From Robbsia sp. KACC 23696 (GTDB lineage: Bacteria; Pseudomonadota; Gammaproteobacteria; Burkholderiales; Burkholderiaceae), in assembly GCF_039852015.1 (NCBI RefSeq), contig NZ_CP156626.1:62001-126000 (forward strand): a stretch of DNA of 64,000 nt, written 5' to 3'. Shown one piece after another: positions 18,979 to 28,554 of the stretch. Both the position numbers and the translations under genes were made by a program. The notes under the pieces are model-generated. The model was given only the letters and a program-made list of their open reading frames with translations, was not told the origin of the DNA and searched no databases. Each line of letters begins with the position of its first letter. The first letter of the stretch is position 1.

Positions 18979-19357
18979 CGTCAAAGGCCTCTCTTGTGAT
19001 GTTGTGCCGTCATAAGCGTCGATAGACGCGGCATGGCATGCTGCAAGCCTGGCTACCTCGCTCCCGGTCGGTCCGATGCTAGGAAGCCAAAAATAAAGGT
19101 GCAACTTCCGCACGAAAATCGCGCCAATCAATGTCCTTACAAAACCGCATCGGCGCAACCCGACATTGCCCCTCGGGCAAATTACGGTTGCGATTCTTCG
19201 GAATCCGATGAAAAAGACCGCTTTTGCATCGACGACAACCGGCGCGCAATCATTGCTGATGCCTTACCGCGCGGCAAGCCGTGGAAGCTTCGGGTTGCAC
19301 CTTTTATTTTTTTGAGAGAGGATTTTTGCGGACCCAACCCGCCTGCCAGCCACGACC
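18979..19357. other. 379-base divergent control region of the amino-acid island
   Basis: This gap separates the ABC-dadA-proC operon (left) from the 2OG-oxygenase/AspDH-like pair (right) and must hold both promoters. It is AT-richer near 19300-19325 (a run of T followed by GAGAGAGG). I found no convincing gene, palindrome or RNA. No regulator is encoded beside it. Confidence 0.45.
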
Positions 19358-20404
19358 ATGACCGATCCGACCTCATCGCGCCTCCCCGCCGACGCAGACG
19401 CCGCGTCCTCCGCCTCTTACTACGCGGCCCGCGTCGTCGACACGGCCGACATCCCGGTGATCGATATCGGCGACTTGATCGACGGCACGCCCGGGGCGTT
19501 GGATGCGGTTGCGGCACAGGTCATGGAGGCATCGCGCCGCATCGGTTTCTTCTATATCCGTGGTCATCGCATTCCGACCGAGATCACCGCGCGCGCGACG
19601 GCGGCGATGCGCGATTATTTCGCCTTGCCCGGTCCGGTAAAAGCCAAGCATCCGGTCAATACGAGCCAACGCGGCTGGATGGCAACCGGCGTTGCGCGCC
19701 TGGAAGGCTCCAAGACGCACGATCTGAAGGAAATTTTCTTTTGGGGTCCGGAACGATGGGCGGAGCGGCTGGCCGCGCGCAAACAAGCGGACTCGCTGAT
19801 CGCCGACAACGTCTGGCCCGACGAAGACTTTGCGCGCCTGCGTCAGGACCTGCTGCCTTATTACGATGCGACGCAGGCGGTCGGGCGGGCATTGCTGTCG
19901 GCGATTGCTGCCGGTCTCGGACAGGATCCGGCGTTCTTTGAGCATCGCTATACGTCGCCGATGGCGCGTGGACAATTGGTCTACTATCCGGTCTCGACCG
20001 CGGACGACGAGCGCGAAGAACGCTTCGGCTCGGCGCCGCATACCGATTTCGGCGTACTGACGCTGCTGCTGCAGGACACCAATGGCGGCCTGCAGGTGCG
20101 CAACCGTGCCGGCGAATGGATTGCGGCCCAACCCATCGAGGGCACGCTGGTGTGCAATATCGGCGACCTGTTGAACCGCTGGTCCAATGAAACGCTGAGT
20201 TCGAATCTGCACCGCGTGATCAACCGCTCCGGCAAGGAGCGGCATTCGCTCGTGGTGTTCTTCGATCCCGATCCGGACGCCATCATCGATCCGGCCGATC
20301 TCGGCTTCCCTGGCGGCCGCGAGAAATACCCCCCCGTGACGACGTCGGAATATATCCACGGGAAGAATCGCAAGAACTTTACGCAATATGGAGCGGTGAA
20401 ATGA
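19358..20404 (+). CDS. 2-oxoglutarate/Fe(II) oxygenase, isopenicillin-N-synthase-like
   Basis: A 348-residue oxygenase with an N-terminal DIOX_N domain (~32-150) and the double-stranded beta-helix core (~200-330). The iron triad H228-x-D230 and H285 is present, and R295-x-S297 is the usual 2-oxoglutarate clamp. Relatives hydroxylate, desaturate or ring-close small amino-acid-like substrates; the substrate here is unknown. Its stop overlaps the ATG of the AspDH-like gene by four bases, so the two are translationally coupled and probably act in sequence. The divergent arm encodes import plus DadA/ProC, which suggests a shared amino-acid substrate. Confidence 0.85.
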   Translation: MTDPTSSRLPADADAASSASYYAARVVDTADIPVIDIGDLIDGTPGALDAVAAQVMEASRRIGFFYIRGHRIPTEITARATAAMRDYFALPGPVKAKHPVNTSQRGWMATGVARLEGSKTHDLKEIFFWGPERWAERLAARKQADSLIADNVWPDEDFARLRQDLLPYYDATQAVGRALLSAIAAGLGQDPAFFEHRYTSPMARGQLVYYPVSTADDEREERFGSAPHTDFGVLTLLLQDTNGGLQVRNRAGEWIAAQPIEGTLVCNIGDLLNRWSNETLSSNLHRVINRSGKERHSLVVFFDPDPDAIIDPADLGFPGGREKYPPVTTSEYIHGKNRKNFTQYGAVK

Positions 20405-21306
20405 CCCCATCGACACCGACGACGCTGTCGGACACGACCCCGGTCCCGAAAACCGACGCCACGGGTCGGCCGCCATTGCGCGTCGGCCTTGCCGGCTTCG
20501 GCGCCGTGGGCCAGGACCTGGCGCGCAGGCTGTTGCGTGGCGATCTGCCTGGCGCGGCGCTCGTCGCTGTGTGCGCGAATCGCCTCGATGCGGCTCGCGC
20601 ACGCTTGGACGCGTTGGATGAGGTGGACGGCGCCGGGGCATCGGTGCCGGTCATGTCGCTGGAGGCGATGTTGCGCGATGTCGATATCGTCTGCGAATGC
20701 GCCACCGCCGAATCGTTCCCGGAGATCGCGCGCGCTGTCGTGCGCGCCGGCAAGACGATCATCACCGTCAGCGTCGCGGGCCTGCCCAACACGCCGGATC
20801 TGATGGACCTGGCCGCACAGTACGGCGGCCGCATTCGCGTGGCCAGCGGCGGCCTGCCCGGTCTCGACGCGGTCCGCGCCGTGAAGGAGGATGGGATCGA
20901 GCGAATCCGGCTGAAAACGACGTTCCGCCCGGAATCGCTTGCGCATGAACCGTTCGTGATCGGCCTGGGTTTCGACTTCGGCAGCATGCCGGCGGCATCG
21001 GTCCCTTCGACGAAAGTGTTTGCCGGCACCGCGCGCGAAGCGGCCGCCGCCTTCCCCCGTCACTTCAATGTCGCCATCGCATTGAGCCTGTGCGGCGTGG
21101 GCTTCGACAAGACCGATATCGAAGTCTGGGTCGATGGCGCCGTGGAAGGCGCCGTTCAGGAAATCGAAGTGAAAGCCTATGCGGCCGATCTGACGCTGAT
21201 CAGCCGCAACCGCCCATCGCGTAATCCGCGGACGTCACGTATCGTTGCCCCCAGCATGATGGCGGCGCTGCGCAATTTCGTCGACGTGCTGCAAGTCGGG
21301 TCCTAA
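20401..21306 (+). CDS. Aspartate-dehydrogenase-like NAD(P) oxidoreductase
   Basis: A 301-residue protein with an N-terminal Rossmann domain (GLAGFGAVGQDLARRLL, residues ~29-45) and the DUF108/AspDH catalytic domain. TTFRPESLAHEP and FPRHFNVAIALSLCGVGFDKT correspond to the AspDH motifs in which an Asn and a His line the active site; here the NVA is kept. The family makes or consumes L-aspartate/iminoaspartate or related amino acids. A 25-residue polar N-terminal extension precedes the fold. Coupling to the 2OG-oxygenase suggests reduction or oxidation of an amino acid made by that enzyme. NadX-type NAD synthesis is less likely, since no nadA, nadB or nadC is near. Confidence 0.75.
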   Translation: MTPSTPTTLSDTTPVPKTDATGRPPLRVGLAGFGAVGQDLARRLLRGDLPGAALVAVCANRLDAARARLDALDEVDGAGASVPVMSLEAMLRDVDIVCECATAESFPEIARAVVRAGKTIITVSVAGLPNTPDLMDLAAQYGGRIRVASGGLPGLDAVRAVKEDGIERIRLKTTFRPESLAHEPFVIGLGFDFGSMPAASVPSTKVFAGTAREAAAAFPRHFNVAIALSLCGVGFDKTDIEVWVDGAVEGAVQEIEVKAYAADLTLISRNRPSRNPRTSRIVAPSMMAALRNFVDVLQVGS

Positions 21307-21334
21307 TCCCGGCCACGCAGCGTCGCGGCGTTTT

Positions 21335-21628
21335 TTACAGCACCGTCTCGGAACGCAGACCGCTTCCGAGCGCGTCGCTGCTTGCAAGGGTCCCGCCCGG
21401 ATGTCGACTCGCTTGCGCCAATATCGCATCGAGCTTTCGTTCGAGACGGAGGTTCGAGGCGGCGACCAGATAGAGCATGCAGAAGAAATTGACGAGCGGA
21501 ATGGCGCAGACGACGACCCATGGCACCACCTTCCTTCCCTTGTCTCGCGCAATGCATCCCGCCACGGCCGCAAAGGCCAGGGACGTGATTGACAGCGAAA
21601 TCAGCGACGAGAGGAATTCCGGGGTCAT
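21335..21628 (-). CDS. Small two-helix membrane protein, function unknown
   Basis: A 97-residue protein. The ATG at 21628 has a textbook AGGAG six bases upstream, which decides this start over an in-frame codon 54 bases earlier. Two hydrophobic helices (~residues 5-25 and 33-53) are joined by the short basic turn ARDKGRKV, followed by a polar, charged C-terminal tail (LERKLDAILAQASRHPG). I do not recognise the family. It is convergent with the AspDH-like gene; a run of six T (21331-21336) overlaps its 3' end. Real by ribosome site and composition; function unassigned. Confidence 0.65.
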   Translation of the reverse strand: MTPEFLSSLISLSITSLAFAAVAGCIARDKGRKVVPWVVVCAIPLVNFFCMLYLVAASNLRLERKLDAILAQASRHPGGTLASSDALGSGLRSETVL

Positions 21629-22593
21629 AAGAGACTCCTTTTTGCAGGGGTGGGTCACGCGCCAACGCGTGGCGGCGCGCAAGCGTAATTTTCAGTAACG
21701 TCTCATAAATTACCGGGAACGTCGCCCTTTTTTAACAGCTTTCTACGTGGCGCTGTGGCAACGTGCCGCAAGGGCACAAGCCCGTCCCTCGCGTCCCACT
21801 TCCAGAACGCCGTCGATCTTCGCGCTATCTGACGGGATTTCTCCAGCATCTTCTTTCTGACCAATTTGATGCCCGAGCAATCTTCTGTATAATCCGTCTC
21901 AGTAGTGGATGGAAACGGCAATGACTTGCCGCGCTCTCCGTGCATCGCGACCGGCTCCGCCGGCCGGGTGTCGTGAGGGCACCGTCGCCAATGCGCTCGA
22001 TGTTTGTCGCACCTCAGGGTGCATCAAAGCACTTCCGGCAAAGCCGGGGTCCGCGACAGAACGAGACCATTGTGATTCACCTGTACCGCGTGGGACGCCC
22101 GTCCGTCAAAACGAGAGGGGCCCATACCGGTACGCCTAGGGTCCAGCCCCAAATAAGGCTGGACTGTCGTCTGCAAAGCAGGCGGTGAAGGGCCAGCGGA
22201 GACACTGGCAACTTCCCCGAAGTGCGGCTTCAGATCGTGCTCAATCGGTAGTCAAACCTTCGATTCGTCGCAGGTCCGGCAACGCTTGGCGGCATCAGCA
22301 ACAAATCAGCATCGTCGTTCGCCTTGCGCAGCCCGACCTTTGCCTCGCATTGGAACTGGTTTCATGGCAATAACGCCCCATTAGTCCGGCGTCTTTGCCA
22401 TCGCGCAGTACCCGTCGCGCCATCGCGCTCGCGGCAGAAAGCGGCCTATCGCCGCCGGATCGCTTCGTGCCGATTGCCCGACGTGCCCGTGCTCGTCCAT
22501 CGCTCGCAGAACGCGTGCCATGCCGAGTGTGGCCTCGCTCGTCCCGAATTTTCGCGACGGGTCCTGGAACCCCACCACGGAGTCTTCTCGCTG
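21629..22593. other. 965-base region without a supported gene
   Basis: Frames on both strands here lack ribosome sites and family resemblance, including the upstream extension of the MFS gene. An inverted repeat GTCCAGCC...GGCTGGAC lies at 22141-22164 with an 8-base loop (CCAAATAA). I looked for tmRNA, RNase P, 6S and common riboswitch signatures and saw none. The length, and the position before a transporter, leave room for an untranslated leader or small RNA. Confidence 0.4.
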
Positions 22594-24030
22594 ATGTCAG
22601 CCCATCAAAACCACACGCTGGACCGTTCGAACGATCGGCCATCGCGCAACACAAAAGACACACGCCCAAAGCAGGCGTCCGCACAACGTCCGATGCAACA
22701 AGCAGGCGCCGCCTCCTTGGGCGCGTCCGCCTCCCGCGCACCGGCAGCCCGCGAAGGCCTGCTGGAACGGATCGGTTTGCCGCGCTCCCTATCGATCGGC
22801 TTTTTAGGCCTGCTGCTATTCATGATCGGCGACGGCGTGGAAGCCGGCTATCTCGCGCCTTTCCTGCATAGCCATGGCGTCTCGAATGCCAAAGTCGCCT
22901 TGCTGTTCACCGTCTACGGCGTGACCGTGTCGATCTCGTCCTGGCTGTCCGGCGCCTTGTCGGACCTGTGGGGACCGAAGCGCGTCATGACGATCGGCCT
23001 GGCGATCTGGATGGTCTTCGAAGTGATCTTCCTTGTCTTCGGCGTGCAGACGCAAAGCTATTCGATGATGCTGCTCGCTTATGCGGTGCGTGGACTTGGC
23101 TATCCGCTGTTCGCTTTCGGCTTCCTGGTATGGATCGCCGCCGCAACGCCGGCACGGCAGATGGGCTCCGCGGTGGGTTGGTTCTGGTTTGCGTTCGCCG
23201 CCGGCTTGCCGACGCTCGGTTCGCTGTTCGCCAGCGTCGCCATTCCGATGATCGGTCAGGTTCAGACCTTCTGGGCGTCCCTGGGTCTGGTGACATTGGG
23301 CGGCGTGATCACGCTGGTGGGCTGCCGCGACAAGTCGGGCACGCTGCGCATGGCCGATCCGAATACGCACCCGGTGAAGGTCGTGTTGGGCAGCGTCACC
23401 ATCCTCTGGCGCGAACCGAAGATCGCGATGGCCGGTGTCGTGCGTGCGATCAATACGTCGTCGGAATACGCTTTCCTGGTGATCATGCCGGCCTTCTTCA
23501 CGAAGGTGATCGGCCTGACGCTGGAAGACTGGCTGCACTTGCTGTCGATCATCTTCCTCAGCAACATCGTTTTCAATCTTGCATCGGGCGTCGTGGCCGA
23601 TCGCGTCGGTTATCGTCGCGTTATCGGTTTTGCCGGCGGGATCGGCTCGGCGATCACCGTGCCGCTGATGTACTACATGCCGCTGATGTTCAAGGGCGAC
23701 TTCACGATGATCGCCGTGTTCGGCGTGCTCTACGGCGCAACGCTGGCTTGCTTCGTACCGCTGTCGGGTCTGGTGCCGCAACTGTGCCCGAAAGAAAAGG
23801 GGCCGGCCCTGTCGATTCTCGGCCTCGGCGCCGGCGTTAGCGTCTGGCTCGGTCCGCTGGTCGTGACCTTGTTCCAAGGCTCGGTCGGTATCGGTGGCGT
23901 GATCTGGGTCTTCTCGGGCATGTATCTGTTCTCCGCATTCCTGACCTTCTTCCTCAGCGTCTCGCCGGAAGCGAAGGCCTACGCCGCGGAAAATCCGGAT
24001 GCAGACGGCGCCCCGTCGTTGGCACATTAA
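22594..24030 (+). CDS. MFS transporter, polyol permease-like
   Basis: A 478-residue inner-membrane transporter with about 12 helices after a ~60-residue polar cytoplasmic N-terminus. FMIGDGVEAGYLAPFLHSHG in helix 1 and the loop SGALSDLWGPKRVMTIG resemble the ribitol/arabinitol (RbtT/DalT) branch of the major facilitator superfamily. I took the ATG at 22594, with GGAG eleven bases upstream; the frame opens earlier but that part is arginine-rich and unlike any transporter. It is monocistronic, with no polyol dehydrogenase nearby, so the substrate remains tentative. Confidence 0.8.
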   Translation: MSAHQNHTLDRSNDRPSRNTKDTRPKQASAQRPMQQAGAASLGASASRAPAAREGLLERIGLPRSLSIGFLGLLLFMIGDGVEAGYLAPFLHSHGVSNAKVALLFTVYGVTVSISSWLSGALSDLWGPKRVMTIGLAIWMVFEVIFLVFGVQTQSYSMMLLAYAVRGLGYPLFAFGFLVWIAAATPARQMGSAVGWFWFAFAAGLPTLGSLFASVAIPMIGQVQTFWASLGLVTLGGVITLVGCRDKSGTLRMADPNTHPVKVVLGSVTILWREPKIAMAGVVRAINTSSEYAFLVIMPAFFTKVIGLTLEDWLHLLSIIFLSNIVFNLASGVVADRVGYRRVIGFAGGIGSAITVPLMYYMPLMFKGDFTMIAVFGVLYGATLACFVPLSGLVPQLCPKEKGPALSILGLGAGVSVWLGPLVVTLFQGSVGIGGVIWVFSGMYLFSAFLTFFLSVSPEAKAYAAENPDADGAPSLAH

Positions 24031-24445
24031 ACGACGCACGCGCTATCATTTCGCGGGCCTTTTCCTGGCCCGCACACCGCGCCGACGATGCCCCGCAGAA
24101 CGCATTCGTCGGTGTCGACATCGCTTTTCCCCTCGCATGTTCCAACCGCCCCCGCCAGCAAGGCAAGCTGCTTGCTCCAGCAGGGGAATCGGTAAAAACC
24201 CCCTTAAATACAGCTGTATATTGTAAACGCCCGATTCAATCGGACGTCCGCACGTGAGCAGCACGCGACACTTCCTGCGCAGAAAACGCTTAACACGCCA
24301 AACTGATCAGGATTGCTTTAAGCGGGAATCAGCTATGCCCTATGCTCTCACTAACACAGCAACCGCTGTGTAGAATGATTGACACGGCATGTGTTAAATG
24401 AATTTCGGATCTTTTATTCAGCGCGAACATGTGGAGCGCTCGAGC
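24031..24445. other. 415-base region upstream of the diguanylate cyclase
   Basis: No gene supported. It contains a G+C hairpin soon after the MFS stop (GCGGGCC at 24053-24059 with GGCCCGC at 24067-24073, no U-run), a 12-bp perfect palindrome ATACAGCTGTAT at 24208-24219, and a leader hairpin ACACAGC-AACC-GCTGTGT at 24354-24371 just before the cyclase. The palindrome is a possible operator. It does not fit the LexA pattern CTGT-N8-ACAG. Confidence 0.45.
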
Positions 24446-26071
24446 ATGGACAGCAGCCCCGATCGCGTCGTGCATGCGCATGACCATTGGTGGCAGGGGT
24501 CGCTTGGCGGCGGCTCGCTGCGAGGAATGCGTGCGCGTTTGCGCGCACGCATCGCCATGCATCGGCGCTGGATATTGTGGGCTTGGTCGCATGTCGTCGT
24601 TGCGGGCGGGACGACATGCGCGGTGGTGATGATGGCGCTTTGCGCATGGTCGCTGTACCAAAGTCGGCTCGATACCTTCCATAACGCACAGGCGCACCTG
24701 CAGAGCATCACGTCCGTCGTCGAACGCGATATCGAGCGAAATTTCGAGCTCTATTCCTTGTCGCTCGACGCAGCGGTCGACGGCATGCAGCAGCCACAGG
24801 TCATGCGCTTGCCACCCGGTCTGCAACGTCAGGTGCTGTTCGATCGTGCCGCATCGGCGCAATTCCTTGGCTCGATGCTGATCCTGAATCCGGAGGGCGA
24901 TATCATCATCGACTCCGAACACGACATCCCGCGTGCGGGAAATTTTGCCGATCGCGATTATTTCCAGGTACAGCGCGAAAACACCGGCGTCGGCCTCTAC
25001 GTCAGCGATCCCTTTAAATCCCGGTTGCGCGAAGAAGCGTGGACGATCGCGATGTCGCGTCGCTTGAACCACACCGACGGATCGTTCGCCGGCGTCGCGA
25101 CGTTGAGCGTGCGACTGCAATACTTTCGCTACTTGTTTTCCAGCTTGAATCTGGGACACGGGATGTCCGTTACGCTGGTCAAGGACAGTGGCGAGCTCGT
25201 CATGCGCGAGCCGTTGGTGGATCCGTCGGTCATCGGTCAATCGTTCGCCGGCAGTCAGGCATTCGAACATTTCAATGCCACGCAAGAAGGCTCGTTCGTC
25301 GCGCACTCACGCTCGGACAACACGGATCGACTCTATGCGTATCACCGTCTTCCGGGCTTGCCAATGATCGTCGCCGTCGCCTCATCGCTCGACGACATCT
25401 ATGCCGAATGGTGGCGCCGGACGATGACGATCGGTCTGCTGATGTTGATGAGCGGAATCGGCTTCGTTGCAATGGCCGCCACGCTCGGCAAGCAATTGCG
25501 CCGACGCATGGCAGCCGAAGTCGAATTGGAAGTGATGGCGCGTACCGATGGATTGACCGGCCTGAGCAACCGCCGCATGTTGACGGAAATCCTCGATCGA
25601 GAATGGGCCAACGCACACGTTAGCGGCAGTGCTTTCTCACTGCTGTTCGTCGATATCGATCATTTCAAGATGTTCAACGACACCTATGGACACCAGGCAG
25701 GCGATGTCACCCTCTCTGAAGTTGCACGTTGTATCCGCGAGAGCATCCGCGCCGATGTCGACAGCGCGGCCCGGTATGGCGGCGAGGAGTTCGTCATCGT
25801 CTTGCCGGACACCGGCCCCGTGGCAGCGAACGGCGTCGCGCACAAGGTGCTGCAGGCCATCCGGTCATTGCATATACCGCATGACTTGAGCACGTATGCG
25901 CGCGTCACCGCCAGCATCGGCATGGTCACCTGGTCGGCACAGACCGACCGGTCGATCCCGGCCCTGATCAAAGCCGCTGACGATGCCCTCTATCGCGCGA
26001 AGGCGGAAGGGCGCAATCGCGTGGTGTCCGAGTTGCCGGTGCCCTCGACGGCCGCGCCAGCGATCGGCTGA
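24446..26071 (+). CDS. Membrane diguanylate cyclase, dCACHE sensor + GGDEF
   Basis: This protein makes cyclic di-GMP in response to a periplasmic signal. It has 541 residues from the ATG at 24446, chosen for GGAG nine bases upstream; an in-frame ATG 48 bases earlier has no ribosome site. A first transmembrane helix (~44-66), a ~270-residue double-CACHE-type periplasmic domain (DRDYFQVQRENTGVGLYVSDP is typical) and a second helix (~335-355) lead to a C-terminal GGDEF domain. The active loop reads RYGGEEF and the metal Asp is in FVDIDHFKMFND. The inhibitory I-site RxxD is not intact: ADVD stands where RxxD is expected. No EAL domain. A BcsB-like subunit lies 22 kb away; a link is speculation. 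Confidence 0.92.
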   Translation: MDSSPDRVVHAHDHWWQGSLGGGSLRGMRARLRARIAMHRRWILWAWSHVVVAGGTTCAVVMMALCAWSLYQSRLDTFHNAQAHLQSITSVVERDIERNFELYSLSLDAAVDGMQQPQVMRLPPGLQRQVLFDRAASAQFLGSMLILNPEGDIIIDSEHDIPRAGNFADRDYFQVQRENTGVGLYVSDPFKSRLREEAWTIAMSRRLNHTDGSFAGVATLSVRLQYFRYLFSSLNLGHGMSVTLVKDSGELVMREPLVDPSVIGQSFAGSQAFEHFNATQEGSFVAHSRSDNTDRLYAYHRLPGLPMIVAVASSLDDIYAEWWRRTMTIGLLMLMSGIGFVAMAATLGKQLRRRMAAEVELEVMARTDGLTGLSNRRMLTEILDREWANAHVSGSAFSLLFVDIDHFKMFNDTYGHQAGDVTLSEVARCIRESIRADVDSAARYGGEEFVIVLPDTGPVAANGVAHKVLQAIRSLHIPHDLSTYARVTASIGMVTWSAQTDRSIPALIKAADDALYRAKAEGRNRVVSELPVPSTAAPAIG

Positions 26072-26142
26072 AAACCGGCCAGCCGAATCCGCCGCCCCTC
26101 TCGTGCGGCCTGCGCGCGAAAGGGCGACCACCCGGGCGACCC

Positions 26143-28554
26143 TTATAACAAGGTCACAACGCGTGGCACGTCTAGCGGCTGTTCGCGCGGCCGGTCGGCC
26201 GCCAGCGCTTCGCTGTTGCTGAGCATCGACGGCACCACACGACCGTCGATCCGCGTAAAGCGCAGCGATACCGTCTTCGATCCCACCGACAGGTCGTGGA
26301 TCGTCAACTGCTCGACGCCCGGCGGCAACTCGGGCCGCCGAATGATCACCTCTTCTCGCGCCGCATCGATTTCGACGCCGAGGCATGCCTGCAACAACAT
26401 GAACGGCGTGCCGCATGCCCAGGCCTGCGGCAGACACGCCACCGGATAGGCGGTTGGCGGCTCACCGTGCATCCGCGGGAAACCGCAGAACAGTTCCGGC
26501 AATCTCAGATGGAAGCCGGTGGCCGCCTCGTGCAACGTCTGCAGCAAGGTGACCGCGCTGCGCTTGTCGCCATAGTGCGCCATACCCTGAGCGCACAGCG
26601 CCGTATCGTGCGGCCAGACGGAGCCGTTGTGATAGGACATCGGGTTGTAGCGGGCCTGATCCCAGGCCAGTGTCCGGATGCCCCATCCGTTATCGAAAGC
26701 ACTTCCGCGCAGCTGCGCGGCAACCGCCTGCGCACGATCCTCGCGCACCAGGCCGAAAGCCAACAGGTGCCCGGCGTTGGACGCCCGCACCCGACACAGG
26801 GCGCCATGCCCGTCCACCGCAATGCCGTAGAAGCGTTGCTCCTCCATCCAGAACAGCGTCTCGATCTTGTCACGCAGCGCCGCGGCGCGCGTCGCATAGT
26901 CGGCACCGATCCCGCCGTCAGGCCCCGCGCCGGCATGCTCGGGATGCGCGCGGGTGGCGGCGAAGCGCGCCATCGTTTCCAATGCCGCGCACGCATAGCC
27001 CTGCACTTCGACAAGCGCGATCGGCCCATCCGGAAAGCGGCCGTCGGCGTGGAACACGGAGTCCTGGCTGTCCTTCCAGCCTTGGTTGGCCAAGCCCGAT
27101 GCCTCGCCGCGCTGGTACGCCAGCAGACCGAGCGGACTCTCGTCGCAGACCCGGGTGATCCATTGCGCCGCCAGCGTCAGCGCCGGCCACAATTCATCGA
27201 TCAGCACCTGGTCGTCGGTGCGCGCGGCATAGGCGCCGGCCAGGACGATGAACAGCGGCGTGGTGTCCACCCCGCCGTAATAGTTCGCGAACGGCACCTC
27301 GCCGGTGGCCGACATCTCGTTCTTGCGCGTCTCGTGCAAAATCTTGCCCGGCGCCGCGTCTTGAAACGACGACGTTTCCTTGGCCTGGCGCGATGCCAGG
27401 AAGCGCAGCACGCCCCGCGCGAGCGACGGCTGCAGCCACAGCATTTGCAGCGCCGTCAGGATGCCGTCCCGACCGAACGCGGTCGAAAACCACGGGATGC
27501 CCGCATAAGGATAGGGCCCGGTCGGGAGATCCGACGTCAGCAGGTCCAGATCGGCTTTCGAACGCGCCAGCCAGGCATCGAACAAGGTATTGCTGCTGCG
27601 GACCGCCGCACTCTGATGCCGGCGATTGCGCATCGTGCGATGCGCCTCGACCAAGGCATCGCGAAAGGCGCGACGGCCCTTGTCACGGTTCGACGACGGC
27701 GCGCCGAGAGAGGGCGGCTTGTCGTGGGCGTCGGGCACGACGGACACGGGCGCTGGCGCCCGGACCGGGGTGCTGTCTGCGCCCGTCCCTTTCAGTGGCG
27801 CCGCTGCCGCAGCGCCGGCCGGCCGCATCGACACATCGACCGTCAGATAAAGCGTGACGCAGCGATGCGGCTGCAATTCGATCAAGTAATCGGCGCCCCC
27901 GGCCGTGAGCGCGCGCGGGGCCGGCGAGAACGTCAGTCGCACGGTCCGCTCGACGTCGTCGCGACCGCGATACCCCAGCGCCACCGCGTCCGCTTCCACT
28001 TTCGGCACTGCCTGCGTGCCGCGTTGCGTGCGCGCACGCCCCCGCACCTCGAACATGTCCTTGAAATCCGCATCGAATGCGATCGACAAGGGCACCGCTA
28101 CCGGGCTGGTGCCGAAATGAGATAGCGCGATGGCTTCATGGACACCGCCGGACGTCAACACGCGCATCCGTTTGATATGGACGACGCCTTTTGCCACGCG
28201 GTCGTCGCCCAGGCCGGGAAGCGGCACATTGGTCAGATGCGAGGTGAACACCGTATTGCCATGGTTGACGTTGCCCGAAAGCAACGAAGGCAGCTCGCCC
28301 GCGATCGTCAAATGGAGACGGGACAGCACCCGCGTATCGTCGACGAATAAGCCGTCCTCGTTGCCACCGATATCGCCAAACACATCGTTCACGATAAAGG
28401 TGTCATCCGATTTGAGAACGAAACGGGTGCCCAGTTGCGTGCCGGACGGCCCGTTTTTTTCAGCGGGGGCCTCGCCCTGGCCCGTCGTACTGGCGCCGGT
28501 CGGGCCGCTACCTGGAGGTGTGGGGGATGTTGAGGGGAAGGCACTATCAGTCAT
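26143..28554 (-). CDS. Amylo-alpha-1,6-glucosidase-like (glycogen-debranching family) protein
   Basis: An 803-residue soluble glycosidase-family protein. After a Pro/Gly/Ser-rich N-terminus (~1-38) comes the beta-sandwich domain of the debranching family (~40-270; FVLKSDDTFIVNDVFGDIGG, then GLFVDDTRVLSRL), and then an (alpha/alpha)6 barrel (~325-770) with YPYAGIPWFSTAFGRDGILT, NQGWKDSQDSV and NPMSYHNGSVWPHD. The Asp/Glu-bearing barrel loops are those used by GH63/GH133-type relatives. It would trim alpha-glucans or trehalose-linked storage sugar in the cytoplasm. The gene is convergent with the cyclase and stands alone; another glucan hydrolase (GH15) lies at 50.3 kb. Confidence 0.85.
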   Translation of the reverse strand: MTDSAFPSTSPTPPGSGPTGASTTGQGEAPAEKNGPSGTQLGTRFVLKSDDTFIVNDVFGDIGGNEDGLFVDDTRVLSRLHLTIAGELPSLLSGNVNHGNTVFTSHLTNVPLPGLGDDRVAKGVVHIKRMRVLTSGGVHEAIALSHFGTSPVAVPLSIAFDADFKDMFEVRGRARTQRGTQAVPKVEADAVALGYRGRDDVERTVRLTFSPAPRALTAGGADYLIELQPHRCVTLYLTVDVSMRPAGAAAAAPLKGTGADSTPVRAPAPVSVVPDAHDKPPSLGAPSSNRDKGRRAFRDALVEAHRTMRNRRHQSAAVRSSNTLFDAWLARSKADLDLLTSDLPTGPYPYAGIPWFSTAFGRDGILTALQMLWLQPSLARGVLRFLASRQAKETSSFQDAAPGKILHETRKNEMSATGEVPFANYYGGVDTTPLFIVLAGAYAARTDDQVLIDELWPALTLAAQWITRVCDESPLGLLAYQRGEASGLANQGWKDSQDSVFHADGRFPDGPIALVEVQGYACAALETMARFAATRAHPEHAGAGPDGGIGADYATRAAALRDKIETLFWMEEQRFYGIAVDGHGALCRVRASNAGHLLAFGLVREDRAQAVAAQLRGSAFDNGWGIRTLAWDQARYNPMSYHNGSVWPHDTALCAQGMAHYGDKRSAVTLLQTLHEAATGFHLRLPELFCGFPRMHGEPPTAYPVACLPQAWACGTPFMLLQACLGVEIDAAREEVIIRRPELPPGVEQLTIHDLSVGSKTVSLRFTRIDGRVVPSMLSNSEALAADRPREQPLDVPRVVTLL

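Noticed and set aside
21900-22330. Structured RNA (tmRNA, RNase P, riboswitch)
   Set aside because: I searched by eye for the tag-peptide, P4 and common aptamer signatures and found none; only a short inverted repeat is visible.
24208-24219. ATACAGCTGTAT as a LexA/SOS box
   Set aside because: The LexA pattern CTGT-N8-ACAG is not met in either direction.
26296-28125. 609-codon plus-strand frame
   Set aside because: Shadow of the glycogen-debranching-type gene; no ribosome site and no recognisable domain.
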